DNA from: Cryptomeria japonica
Taxonomy: Eukaryota > Streptophyta > Pinopsida > Cupressales > Cupressaceae
Reading direction: 5' to 3'
Assembly: GCF_030272615.1 (NCBI RefSeq)
Contig: NC_081408.1
Location: 338,800,793 to 338,864,792 of the forward strand
Length of the DNA stretch: 64,000 bases
Shown here: positions 1-11,225 of the stretch, in pieces
How the letters are laid out: each line of letters begins with the position of its first letter
Position numbering within the stretch: the stretch's first letter is position 1
Notes under the pieces: generated by a model
What the model was told of the DNA's origin: nothing
The model's input: the letters and a program-made list of their open reading frames with translations, nothing else
The model's database searches: none
Made by a program: the position numbers and the translations under genes

Positions 1-399
1 TAGATGCTATTTTGAAGCAGTACAAGACACTGGATTTATATAATCCATTTTGTAAGTTAGTGAGACTTCCCATTTTGTAATTGAGCAGTGAGCTCTAGGC
101 ACTTGGCCTTCCTGCATGTGCAAGCCCCTCTTGTAGCAGTAATATTCTCTTATTGGCTAGTAAGTGAATATTGTGGGTCACAAATCCCACTGAGGTTTTT
201 CCCACACCGGGTTTCCTCATTAAATCTTTGTGTTATGGTGTGTCTTTCATGTGGTTGCTTTTATCTCTATTTATTGCATTACTTCTTGTTTACTAGTACA
301 CAGTTTTAATATGTTCTACATGTTTTAAGTTAAGAAATTTAATATACCAGTTAGATACTGATTCACCCCCCCCTCTCAGTATTTGTGGGAATCCTAACA
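1..399 (+). mobile_element. 3' end of a Copia-like LTR (truncated by window start)
   Basis: The stretch ends with a C-run followed by CTCTCAGT and then ...CCTAACA, the same terminal layout as the Copia LTRs that end at 14561 and 28928 and, in reverse, the one that starts at 16294. It also has the CATGTGCAAGCCCCTCTT and 'TTTTTCCCAC..GGGTTTCC' phrases seen in those LTRs. No primer-binding site follows the CA end, so this is a solo or broken LTR. Its start and its left target-site duplication lie outside the window. Small ORFs in it are not coding. Confidence 0.6.
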
Positions 400-419
400 T
401 GTATATATATATATATATA
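400..419. repeat. (TA)n microsatellite
   Basis: About 20 bases of alternating TA directly after the LTR end. Confidence 0.8.
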
Positions 420-498
420 AATCAAAATTTTGATAATCCTTTTAAAATCAAAATTCTACTAAACACCATATTCCATAAAAAAATACAAATTTAAATAG

Positions 499-552
<54 letters not shown>

Positions 553-569
553 GCGCACACACACACACA
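499..569. repeat. (AC)n(GC)n(AC)n compound microsatellite
   Basis: A run of AC repeats passes into about ten GC dinucleotides and back into AC repeats, with one AAAC interruption. The whole tract is alternating purine-pyrimidine, the class able to form left-handed DNA. Confidence 0.9.
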
Positions 570-654
570 AATCATATTTAATCTAAATCAAATTACGCAT
601 TGTCCACAGGTATGATTTTAACGGCAATTAAAAAAACAAAGTCAAACAACAAAT

Positions 655-930
655 ATTCCATGTCATGCTACCCATGTTGGGGAGGAGGGTTTACCCCCCA
701 ACCCACAATGTGGAGAAAGGGGATTCAACAACTGTGGAAGGCTCCCCCCATGGAGTAGGGTGAGGATCCTCCACAACCGTGGAGAGCCCCCCCCTACCCA
801 CGATTGTGGTGAGAAGACACCACAACAGTGGTGGCTCTCCCCACCACTATGGGTAGAGAGGCACCATGATTGTGGTGCCCTCTCCCCACAGTGTGGGGTT
901 TGGGCTCCACAACCCCACAATTTCAATCAA
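655..930. repeat. Cluster of short CCAC...GTGG imperfect palindromes
   Basis: A GC-rich island in AT-rich surroundings. Near-palindromes of the form CCACNNNNGTGG recur at about 771, 796, 820, 861 and 885, separated by C- or G-rich linkers. ORFs on both strands here simply translate the repeat and are not taken as genes. Confidence 0.6.
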
Positions 931-2587
931 TTTTTTTCTATAATTTAAAAAAAAACACCCTTCTCTATGATTTCAGACAGAGGTATATTTTTAATTATTT
1001 AAAAAATCCCAAAATGATATTTCCAGCAGCAAACAAAAAACAATCCTCTGCCCAAAAACAGGGTATGAAAATTTGTCAACAAATTGAATGGTAAAACATT
1101 CAAAATATTTATTTAATAGTTTGAATCAATGATTCAAATACCAAAGTTTTAAAGATATTTTACAATCCAATTTTTCTTCCCAAATAGAAAATTGAGAAAT
1201 TTCAAAACCCCATTAACCAATTTTACCCAAAAAGGGAAGGAATAAACTTCTTCCAATTTCACTAAATTTAGATTGAAATCCAGCTATATCAAAATTCTCA
1301 ACAACAAATTCTTTCAATAGACAAAAGAAGAAACAAAACAATCACACAATCTCAAGAAATTTTAATAAGGACAAAGAAAAAGAATCAAGCATCCAACTTG
1401 CAAATGCTTTCCTGGAGGAAATTTGAGGAAGAGCCATCCCAATCCTCACAAGAATGCGAGAGTTCACACTAAAACCCCAATAACCAACAGAGAGGAATAA
1501 TTTCTCCAGCATGAAAAAAGAATCCCTCTTTTTGAAAAATTTCCAAACTATAAAGTAATTTCACTAAAAAATATATTTTAGGGCACAATTTCACTTTTGA
1601 TAAAAACTGAAAATCTAATTTTTTAAAACATTTACATTTTTTCATTTAAAATACAATTCCCTCTCACACACCAAAGTCAACATGCTACTTAATCCCTTTT
1701 TTATTTTAAGTAAAAATGACTTTTTATAAATACGCAAGGCATAAAAATAAACCCACTATATGATAAACTTTAAACAATAATTTAAATCAATCAACCTAGC
1801 ATGCTTGCTTTATTAATTTAACCATAAAAAGGTATCCATAATAATTTATCCCTATTTAACTCATAAACGCAATTCACATAAAACATCACTAGAAGAATAA
1901 ATAAGTCACAAAACACATAACACACAAAACTCAACTTAAACAAAACAAAGACATGACCCACATACCAACATTGGAATAGAAGCCTACTTGGTGATCTGAT
2001 AGGGTTGATAAAAGACTGACTATTCTCACAATCGACCAAGGCTAGGGATAACATTAGGGCCTTAAAATCATCTCCTCCACTTCCATCAGATTAATTAGGT
2101 ATGCTCAGACCTATGGAGCCAGGTGGAGTTGGTACCTTGTATGTGTAATTCCTGCATCACCGAACCATGCATACATATATATACAAACATAGGAAATACA
2201 TCGGTGAAAGAGAATTGTGACTTTCAATGTCTCACCGAAGTGAGTGACGGGAAATCATCTTCGTGCACCCCATACACTTTTCGATATATACATAGAGCAA
2301 CTCACACATGAAGTAATTGTGTTCGTCCATTGTTAGTAACACATAAATAAACTTACCATTTTATCATTTATAATATACAATGCATAAGCAGAGTTAACAT
2401 CTACTCATTCAAATAAATAGTGCCTAATCAACATCTACTCCTCAATAAGCAATAATGCATAATCATACTACAAAGTATCAATACCAAAATAACACATCAC
2501 AATCATAATGAATCAACCATCCATGTAAGCCATTGAAAATTCAACCATGGTCAACAAGTCAAAAAGGGTCTAATTAGGGTAGGGGTA

Positions 2588-2591
<4 letters not shown>
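931..2591. other. Unassigned AT-rich intergenic DNA
   Basis: No coding region, terminal repeat or RNA gene is recognised. Short ORFs here lack any recognisable motif. Confidence 0.6.

Positions 2592-2620
<29 letters not shown>
2592..2620. repeat. (AG)n microsatellite
   Basis: About 14 uninterrupted AG units. Confidence 0.9.
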
Positions 2621-2623
<3 letters not shown>

Positions 2624-3397
2624 CTTCACACATGGGGTGATAGGGTACACGAAGCAGTAGCATGGCATATGCTAATAATGAATCTCTTTAGGCACCTTTC
2701 ATTATTTTTAAACTTAGCATGGGATCATTAGTGATAAAGTATGACTCTACGTTGGGTGCATTCAAGGAGATGTTGGTAGCTTGAGTTGTAAACCCGAAAA
2801 ACCTAAGGCTAAATCTCCTCCCAAAATGCTTGGGATGCCAAATTTGAAAAAAATACCACACACTTATGAGAAAGATTGGACAACTAAATACCAATTATTG
2901 AGGAGGGTAGAACCTCCTTCACTTCTAGCTTAACTAAACCAAGGGGGCTTTCCTAAGCCATTAAAAAAGGCAATGTAATGAAATCAAACACATACCTTGA
3001 TACAAACCATACCCATTGCATAGTGCACCCCCATATCAATTGTCACTTTGTGCTTAAATGGTACTTTGAGGAACTGAAGATATACCGCTTGATTAAGAAA
3101 ACATTTACTACCACACTACTTGTTAAAAATATGGCAAAAAATAGCCCATAATATTGTTTCATGCATTTATATATGGTAAGGAACATAACTAAGTTCAATA
3201 CAATATTATATGATTTTTTATTTTAATTTTTCAAGAGTGTGTTGGGATGATGGAGAAGATTTAGTTCATCCTAACATATGCATATCCCATTTTGTAAATA
3301 CAATCTAGTATTCTTGTATAAAATATAATGACTGAAACTAGGGGATACTTTATGAAGATATACTCAAAGATCAAACTTATCCAAATACATATTGTTT
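2621..3397. other. Unassigned intergenic DNA
   Basis: No gene or terminal repeat is recognised. This stretch is the left flank of the Gypsy-type insertion at 3403. It may continue into the LTR remnant at 11226, because the insertion split whatever was here. Confidence 0.5.
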
Positions 3398-3402
3398 ATG
3401 GT
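3398..3402. repeat. Target-site duplication ATGGT (left)
   Basis: ATGGT immediately precedes the 5' LTR and is repeated exactly at 11226-11230 after the 3' LTR. Confidence 0.92.
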
Positions 3403-3755
3403 TGTAGCGTCCTAAAATTGCGACACTTGCAATTTCGAGTGCATTTTGGTCTTCACGATGGCGACGCAACACGCAACCTGAATGGAGACCCTGAAACTTG
3501 CTCACGACACTGAAAACTGCATTTTTCAAGTACCCTGGCCTGAACCTCCTTGCACCCTGATGTCTCGAGAGGTGGGACCAAAGCACCCAGTGCCCTGGTC
3601 CCTCAGGACTAGGGCGCCCAGCGCCCTGGTCCCTGGGTCCTATTTTGGGCCCGGTCTCCTAAGGGGTCTCGGGTCTTTTTGTTTGCAAATTGGAAATTAA
3701 CTTTCCTGGTCGGCCTAAGGTCGGGAAAATCAGTCTATCAGCCCTAAATGACAAG

Positions 3756-3763
3756 TATATAAA
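3756..3763 (+). promoter_or_regulatory. LTR TATA box
   Basis: TATATAAA, present at the same LTR offset at 10343-10350. It would place the transcript start about 30 bases downstream, so the 4234 hairpin lies in the transcript. Confidence 0.6.
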
Positions 3764-4233
3764 CTAAATTTTTCTCTCTCATTTGGCATGAAGAGGATAT
3801 GTGTACAAAGCGTGGAAATTATACTCAAGCATTCAAGCATTCAAGCATTCCTTCTAAGTCTCCATTCAAGGCTAAGTGTTGCATTCAAGACAAGGATTCA
3901 ACCATTGAAGAGGAGATCACATACTACATGCTACATACAACATACTACTACAACATACAACATACAACATCTAAACCTTCGCACATAAGGATACAAACAT
4001 CCTTAGAACAAGGTATTAGTACTTGTTTTACATACATTTACATTTACAGCTCTTGCTCATTTCTTGGTTAATTCCAAAACCGGGGTTTGACCTAAAGGCA
4101 AACCCCTAATCCCTAACCCCCCAATCGTCTTCACTTTTCTGTGTGTAGGTTGCAGGTACGCGGCTGAAATTGAAGATCTGGAATCCTTGTGCAGAGATGA
4201 ATAGATCCCCCTTCGTTTCGCGGATTTTTCGGA

Positions 4234-4260
4234 GGACCGTGGCGCCGGGCGCCATCGTCC
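4234..4260 (+). repeat. GC-rich GGACC...GTCC hairpin, LTR copy
   Basis: A 27-base quasi-palindrome whose arms GGACCGTGGCGCC and GGCGCCATCGTCC pair almost fully. The same structure recurs at 5040-5066, 5659-5689 and 10821-10847, and in a related LTR at 15164-15188. A role in RNA packaging or dimerisation is inference. Confidence 0.75.
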
Positions 4261-4641
4261 CGACAACTTTTGCTCAAATTTGCAGGACAGCGCCGTATCG
4301 ACATTTTACTGCTAATTCCAGGTCCGCAACTTCATACTGTATTCCTATCTCAGTTTATAAGCGAATCTTTATCACTTTCTATGCATGCTTAGCTTAATTT
4401 CCTTAACAACATTCTTTACAAAAGAGGGTAGCCTTGCTTTCCTAACCCTTGAAATTCATTTAGCATCCAATCTTACATTGTGTGGGATTGGATCTTATGA
4501 GTTTCAACCCCTCTTTTAAATGTAAAGTCTCTCCCCTAAGTGAAAAACCATCGAATCCTAGCGAACCTCCCTTCTCTCTCCTCGGAGTCGGAAGAGGGGA
4601 GAGCAACTAGGGTTCGATCACGATTTTTCCGCTTTACATTT

Positions 4642-4660
4642 TGGTGAACCCGACGTGAAC
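4642..4660 (+). other. Candidate primer-binding site
   Basis: TGGTGAACCCGACGTGAAC starts three bases after the 5' LTR and has the TGG start expected of a site pairing with a tRNA CCA end. I cannot name the tRNA from memory. Confidence 0.55.
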
Positions 4661-5039
4661 ATCCTTTCTGATTTTTCATGCTTAGATCTGAAAAAAAAAA
4701 AAAATTGATTACATTTCCATGTTTGATCTTTTGCAAAATTTTAGAGGTGATTGCATAAAAACCCTAAATTTTCTTTTTTGTAATTGAACCTGCGAAATGT
4801 CTAAATGTTAATGCCTATTTCAGATCTGTCCTTCTATTACAAATTTTCAATTCATATTTGTGCTTTAATTCTGAAAATTAAGTGGTTAAGTGTCAAAACC
4901 CTAATTTTTGAAACCCTCTTGATTCAACCTTTGTCTGACAATTTCACTGATCAAAACATCTCCAAATCAGCTGTAACTTTGGATTCCGCAATAAAATCAC
5001 AATATCTTTCATCCCTGAAAATTTGGAAAAAAGTTGCGA

Positions 5040-5066
5040 GGACCGTGGCGCCGAGCGCCATCGTCC
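5040..5066 (+). repeat. GGACC hairpin, leader copy 1
   Basis: Same stem as the LTR copy with one loop-side change (GCCGAGCGC). Confidence 0.7.
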
Positions 5067-5658
5067 CCGACATTTTTTCCGAAATTTCGGGAGCGAGATC
5101 TTACTGTATTTTCCTGCTAAAATCTAGAATTTTGGCTGATTTTATCAATTTTAACACCTTCAAAATAACAGTCAAAGTTGGTCTTGTGATTGCTTGGATT
5201 AAGGCTTCTAAACATTTAAAAATCATTGAAATTGAAATTTTGTGTCAAAATTGTGTTCTTACTGTCCTAAATCTGAAAAGTGTGTTATCATTCATTAAAA
5301 ATTTCAGTGCTTTATTCAAATTCTTGCATTTTGTGACTTTTGAAATTAAGTGCTTAATTACAACAACTTTGATTTCCGCTTTCAAAATTGAATTTTGCGT
5401 GAAATTGAGTCAATTTTCAGATTTCAAAATTTGCATTGCTCTTGACATTCCCTCTAAAATCATAAAATTCAAAATTTCAGTTTCCCTCTCTTTTCAAAAA
5501 TTCAAATTTTGCATTTTTCGACAATCTTGATAGGGTTCAATTTCGAGATTACAACTTTAATTTGGCCTATCTACATATCGTAAAATCACTCAATTTTTTC
5601 AGATTAGCTCTAAAATCATCATACCTTTCATCCCTGCAAATTTCGAAAAAAGTTGCAA

Positions 5659-5689
5659 GGACCGTGTTGCACTCTGGGTGCCACGGTCC
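5659..5689 (+). repeat. GGACC hairpin, leader copy 2
   Basis: GGACCGTG and CACGGTCC form a perfect 8-base outer stem; the inner part differs from the other copies. Confidence 0.7.
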
Positions 5690-5816
5690 CAGGCATTTTT
5701 TCCGAAATTTCGGGAGACTGTTGTGATTGCATTTAACAGCTTAAATCCAGAAGATTGGCTGATTTTACGGAAAATTGCTACCTCTAAATTCAAAATTTTC
5801 TCTCCTTCTCTAGTGC

Positions 5817-8800
5817 ATGAGTTTTACAACAATAAGCCCTACTTACACTATTCCCGTTAGACGAAGCCGTAGAATTAAGTCTTTCCGAGGTTTAACTACT
5901 GAGGAGATGGAACCTAATTTGAATAGCCTTTTTAACGAGGACATGGGTAATTCCTCTAATCCTCCTAATGATGAAGAAGCTCTCCATGAGGTTTCTGAAG
6001 AACAACTTTCGAAATTGGATAACCAATTTGACGATTTTTGACAATGGATGTCTCAAGAATACCCTGATAGTCAAGCTCTTCCTTTAATTGAGGGTCTAAA
6101 ACGTATGCTTCAAAGTGATAAGAATGGAATTGATATTTTGCGTGGTATTGCACACATTGTGGATTCGAATGTGATGCCTATGAAGAGTTGTGCTGAAAAT
6201 TTGGGTTATACACAACCTCCTACATAAGTCAATCATTCTATTCCTTTGACAACTCCTATTGCTAGTATACCTACCTTTACATCAAACATCATGGCTACTT
6301 CTATACAAGACATTTCTCCTGTGATTACTAGTCATGGGGGCAACCCTTCTTCTTCAATTAACCCTCTTCCTTCATTCAATCCGACTTCTTCATTCATTCC
6401 TTCAATGAGTGTCCCTATTATATCTCCACAAATGAACATGACGCAAGGGGGCAATTCATTTAACCATTATATTCCTCCTTGTAGTGTTCTTCCTGTCCAA
6501 TCATCTCCTATGACTAATTATCATAGAGTCCCACCACCTTACTCTCTACCTTCTTTCAATAACATAACACCTCCATCTCAATCTAACACATCCAATATGA
6601 ACTCTTCGACTGAAGCGACCATTAACAATCTTGCACAAACTGTCTCTTCTTTATAGCAACAAATTGCCTCTATGAATCAATCTAAGTTTAGTGTGCCCAC
6701 ATTTGATGTTGCGAGCCCACTTTCTCTTGACATTGTTCGAGCTATCCCTCCTAAACATGTTGAAATCCCGCATTTGGAACTTTATAATTGTAAAGGAGAT
6801 CCTCTAACACATGTTAAGACTTTTCAAACAATTTGTACTAATTTTGCTTATGACCAAAGGTTGCTTGCAAAACTATTCACTAGAACATTAAGAGACAAAG
6901 CCCTACAATGGTATTGCTTGTTGCCTTCTTATTCTATTACTTCTTTCGAACAACTTGCAAATGCTTTCATTCAACAATTTCAAAACAATATAAGTCCTAA
7001 AGTTACTTTGATTGATTTAATGCATTGTAAACAAGGTGTTAAAGAAAAAGTGACTGATTTCATTGGTAGATATAAGCATTTGTATGCTCAAATTTCTTTT
7101 CCAGTACCTGACAATGATATTCAAAGAATCTTTATTTCTAATTTACAAAAAGATATTCGAGACAAACTTCTGTTTTCTGAGTTTACTTCTTTCCAACAAT
7201 TGTGTGCAACTCTTCACAATTATCAACTGACTGTGAGTCAAATGGAACAATCACATCCTATGGCTCCGAGTGATAAGGGTGATAGCAGTCAACAACCATT
7301 TGGGAAGTTTAAACCGAACAGAGATTCCATCAAATTCAATGAAAACATCATCAACAACAATGTGAATGCAGCATCAGGTGTGCCTCCTATTTCTAAATTT
7401 TTCAAGAAAGAAAGACAGTATACTCCTTTGAATGAATCATTGCATAGTATTATGAATAAGTTATTGGAACAAAATGTGCTTACTCTTCCTCCTATAAGAC
7501 AAATTGATCCTGCAAAGATTACTTCACCTTATTTTGATAACAAAGCTTTTTGTCAATTTCATCGTCAGCCTGGGCATGATACTGAAAAATGTTTTTCTTT
7601 AAAGGGTAAAATTCAAGATTTGATTGATAACAATACTATCTCTGTTTCTAGAGTGAATGATAAAGGCAACACATCTGTAGCTCCTCCTAACCAAAATCTT
7701 CAGATTTTCACCGATCCATTGCCTTCTCATACCTCTAATGCAATTGAGGCTAATGATTCCTCTCTCTCATCTGATGGTCTTGTGTCTATGACTCCGAATG
7801 TGATTAACTTTGTAGAGCAGCAAGAAATCCCTAAAGAACCTTCCATCACATTTGATTCCAGTGAAACCATTAGGGCACCTGATGGTCCTTTATACATAGT
7901 TGCAAAAGTTAAGAATACACCTTGCCGTGGAGTTCTTATTGATCCTTCGTGCATGGTTAATGTTATTACTGAAGAATTTCTTTTTACTTTGCAATTGAAT
8001 CAAGTGATATATGACAAAACAGATGTGATTGTGAAATTATTTGATGTATTTTCTTCTCCTGCAATTGGTTCTATTACATTGCCTATTGAGGTCCATAACA
8101 AATCTCTTGATGTAAACTTTGCTATTATTCCATCTTCCGAACAATTTCATGTGAAGCTTGGCTATCCTTGGCTATCTTCCATGAAAGCTATTGCTTCTCC
8201 TATTCATAAGTGTTTGAAATTTCCCCATAATGGTGAAGTTGTTACTGTCAATCATAGTCTCTTTAAACCAGCTGAAAGAACCTCTAGTGTTCCTATTGAT
8301 TACTTTTGGCCTAAACAATTCCAATCTCTTCCTCCGCGAAGTGATCATCTTTTCAAATCTTATCAAAAGTGGAAAACAGATATGATCCTATCTCTAAGTG
8401 AACCTAGAGCACCTAAACTTGATATTCCTATCATTCTTGAGAAGGAAGTTCTTCCTTTGAAAGATAAAACTAATGTCTTTCCTCAAGAAGATTCTCAAGC
8501 CATCCCTATGGATGTGACTATGTCTATACCTAATAAACTTCCTAAGAATAGACCTATACCTCCTCGTCATGATGGACTTGGTCTTCTCCCTAAACCAAAA
8601 ATTCCTCCTTTATATGGAGCAGTTCCTCCTCCTTCTTTTTATAGAGAGAAGAGACCTTCTTCTTCTCCTATTATCCAGCCTAAGAGACCACAACCTAAAC
8701 ACCCAAGTGCTAAGGATGAGAACATTCCTCCTCCTCAGTCTTCTTCACTTCCTACTAAGACTAGACGAAATCGTTCTGCACGTGAACGTCGGCGAAAGCG

Positions 8801-9245
8801 TCGTCTTAGAGCTCAAACTTTACAATCTCCAAAAACACCTTCAACAAGCATTATTCCATTTTCTCCTCAGCCGAACATTGAGCCTAAATCTCCTAAACAT
8901 AAGATGCATGATGGTCTTGATCCGGTGCGAGTTAAAGATCCTATTTTTATAAATCTTGATGATGATATAGATGAAAATGTTATTCATAATGAAAATGTTA
9001 CTCCTCTTGCTTCTGATAGTGAATATGAACTTGTTGATGTCGATAACCATTTATCTAATGAATTTTCTAAAGCACTTATCCTAGCTCCTAGACAAAAACA
9101 ATGTGGCTCGGAACATGAACATAGCCCTTGTTTGGATCTTGTGATAGCTCCATCTGCTGTGTTGGATGTTCCTCCTCTAGCGTGTTCACTGCCTTCTCGA
9201 AACATTGATCAGCAAGATCAGGGGGTAGATGACATGCTAGACTAG
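5817..9245 (+). pseudogene. gag: Gag with degenerate aspartic protease, three stops
   Basis: One frame of 1143 codons is broken by only three stops: TGA at 6039, TAA at 6225 and TAG at 6654. A 857-residue part (6672-9245) is uninterrupted. The retrotransposon Gag (capsid) domain lies at about 6770-7250, with ALQWY and FEQLANAFIQQF as recognisable pieces. A zinc-knuckle-like CxxxH...H...C follows near 7549-7592. A protease-like segment at about 7895-8190 has LIDPS where retroviral-type proteases have D-S/T-G, so activity is doubtful. A Pro/Ser-rich, very basic tail (an Arg/Lys cluster at about 8766-8815) and an acidic end follow. Gag would form particles that package RNA. ATG 5817 is chosen because upstream sequence is non-coding. 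No pol follows. The stops each fit a C-to-T change. Confidence 0.82.
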
Positions 9246-9991
9246 TTACATTAGCATAGCAGATTCTCTCCTCCTCTCTTTTGTTACTTCTTCTATATGT
9301 TATTCTCATTCTTCTATTTGTTGTCCTTGGTGTTGTCTACTTGAGGACGATGCAAAGCATTGAGATCTCTCGATCTCTCTCATGTTGACTCAAAAGACAC
9401 ATGTGTTCCCTTCTTCTAGGTGACCTTCCTTGATTGGGGAATGAAGAACAATTATGCATACATACATATGATATATATACATGACTTATCATACAGCATA
9501 CTGACCCCGAGGAAAGCGAAGTCACCTTGTGCTTTGTGTTTTGTGTCTATTATCCTTGGGTTTATCTCACACTTGGGGGCTAAATCCTGGCGATAACGTG
9601 CTCCTTTCCTTTCTCATTTCTTATGTGTATCACTACGTTAAAAAAATCACCCCCGGTGAGGCGTGTGCGATCGCTTTAATGTAGGGGGGCATACATCCCA
9701 TTCATATCTTTTCAAGATACTTGAAAATTTCTTGGCAAATTTAGCCTTGCCTTGAAAATTTTTGATATCTTTCTTGCATGACTCATAGTGAGGGAGCCTT
9801 ACTACTAACAGTCATGGTTCTTCCTCGCGATCTTCCCTTTTACTTTGTCAATCAAAGTCATAAGATCCTTAGTCCACTGGGGGCTTGGTGTATCTTGCCT
9901 CCTTGACATGGTGAAAGTCTTTCAATGTTGTTTCCTTGTACTTTACCAGAAGTATGAGCATACATACTCCCGCTAAAGTGGGGGCTAAATG
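9246..9991 (+). other. 3' untranslated region and polypurine tract
   Basis: No domain is seen in any frame. The AAAGTGGGGGCTAAA polypurine tract at about 9977-9991 directly abuts the 3' LTR and would prime plus-strand DNA synthesis. A second 'CTTGGGGGCTAAAT' near 9573 resembles it. Confidence 0.75.
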
Positions 9992-11225
9992 TAGCGTCCT
10001 AAAATTGCAACACTTGCAATTGCAACTACATTTTGGTCTTCACGATGGCGACGCAACACGCAACCTGAATGGAGACCCTGAAACTTGCTCACGACACTGA
10101 AAATTGCATTTTTCAAGTACCCTGGCTTGAACCTCCTTGCACCCTGATGTCCCAGGAGGTGGGACCAGAGCGCCCAGCGCCCTGGTCCCTCAGGACCAAG
10201 GCGCCCAGCGCCCTGGTCCCTGGGTCCTATTTTGGGCCCGGTCTCCTAAGGGGTCTCGGGTCTTTTTGTTTGCAAATTGGAAATTAACTTTCCTGGTCGG
10301 CCTAAGGTCGAGAAAATCAGTCTATCAGCCCTAAATGACAAGTATATAAACTACATTTTTCTCTCTCATTTGGCATGAAGAGGATATGTGTACAAAGCGT
10401 GGAAATTATACTCAAGCATTCAAGCATTCAAGCATTCCTTCTAAGTCTCCATTCAAGGCTAAGTGTTGCATTCAAGACAAGGATTCAACCATTGAAGAGG
10501 AGATCACATACTACATGCTACATACAACATACTACTACAACATACAACATACAACATCTAAACCTTCGCACATAAGGATACAAACATCCTTAGAACAAGG
10601 TATTAGTACTTGTTTTACATACATTTACATTTACAGCTCTTGCTCATTTCTTGGTTAATTCCAAAACCGGGGTTTGACCTAAAGGCAAACCCCTAATCCC
10701 TAACCCCCCAATCGTCTTCGCTTTTCTGTGTGTAGGTTGCAGGTACGCGGCTGAAATTGAAGATCTGGAATCCTTGCGCAGAGACGAACAGATCCCCCTT
10801 CGTTTCGCGGATTTTTCGGAGGACCGTGGCGCCGGGCGCCATCGTCCTGACAACTTTTGCTCAAATTTGCAGGACAGCGCCGTATCGACATTTTACTGCT
10901 AATTCCAGGTCCGCAGCTTCATACTGTATTCCTATCTTAGTTTATAAGTGAATCTTTATCACTTTCTATGCATGCTTAGCTTAATTTCCTTAACAACATT
11001 CTTTACAAAAGAGGGTAGCCTTGCTTTCCTAACCCTTGAAATTCATTTAGCATCCAATCTTACATTGTGTGGGATTGGATCTTATGAGTTTCAACCCCTC
11101 TTTTGAATGTAAAGTCTCTCCCCTAAGTGAAAAACCATCGAATCCTAGCGAACCTCCCTTCTCTCTCCTCGGAGTCGGAAGAGGGGAGAGCAACTAGGGT
11201 TCGATCGTGATTTTTCCGCTTTACA
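9992..11225 (+). repeat. 3' LTR of the gag-only element
   Basis: Matches the 5' LTR end to end apart from a 2-bp length difference and about 28 substitutions counted by hand. TATATAAA is at 10343. The U3 near-palindromes (about 10160-10229) are better preserved here than in the 5' LTR; the hairpin is at 10821-10847. Confidence 0.93.

Larger units (their letters stand above)
3403..4638 (+). repeat. 5' LTR of the gag-only element
   Basis: Begins TGTAGCG and ends TTTACA. Before the TATA box it has two tandem GGACC...GGTCC near-palindromes (3574-3602 and 3606-3633); after it come a triple 'CAAGCATT' run near 3828, CATACAA repeats near 3940-3970 and a strong hairpin at 4234-4260. Short ORFs appear in the same places in both LTRs and are not taken as genes. 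Confidence 0.93.
4639..5816 (+). other. Non-coding leader with a duplicated ~110-bp unit
   Basis: The leader between LTR and gag is low-complexity, rich in 'AAATTT' and 'TTTCA'. It holds two copies of a roughly 110-bp unit (about 4995-5108 and 5618-5733). Each has a 'CTTTCATCCCTG' start, a GGACC hairpin, then 'TTTTTTCCGAAATTTCGGGA', which includes the perfect 12-base palindrome CCGAAATTTCGG. An open frame at 4805-5530 has no recognisable motif and overlaps the repeat, so I read it as chance. Confidence 0.65.
3403..11225 (+). mobile_element. Complete non-autonomous Gypsy-type LTR element (gag-only)
   Basis: A 7.8-kb element with two LTRs of 1236 and 1234 bp that both run from TGTAGCGTCC to CTTTACA. 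It has a perfect ATGGT target-site duplication, a candidate PBS just inside the 5' LTR and a polypurine tract before the 3' LTR. The only coding region is a gag with a degenerate protease (5817-9245). The 746 bases between its stop and the 3' LTR hold no reverse transcriptase, RNase H or integrase, so mobility would depend on enzymes supplied elsewhere. A hand comparison finds roughly 28 LTR differences (about 2%), mostly transitions, so it is the youngest insertion here. The layout matches the published TR-GAG class of plant elements. The Gypsy assignment rests on the Gag and protease layout. Confidence 0.9.

Noticed and set aside
655-930. CRISPR-like or satellite array
   Set aside because: Repeats are too short, unequal and irregularly spaced, and the genome is eukaryotic.
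3788-4071. ORFs in the Gypsy LTR, seen identically at 10375-10658
   Set aside because: They are in the LTR repeat region of tandem CATACAA words; their conservation only reflects LTR identity.
4805-5530. 241-residue open frame in the Gypsy leader
   Set aside because: Biased Phe/Lys/Ile composition, no motif, overlaps a duplicated structural repeat and a GC hairpin, and lies before gag in the untranslated leader.
8569-8952. 127-residue frame inside gag
   Set aside because: Leu-rich shadow frame of the Pro/Ser-rich gag tail.
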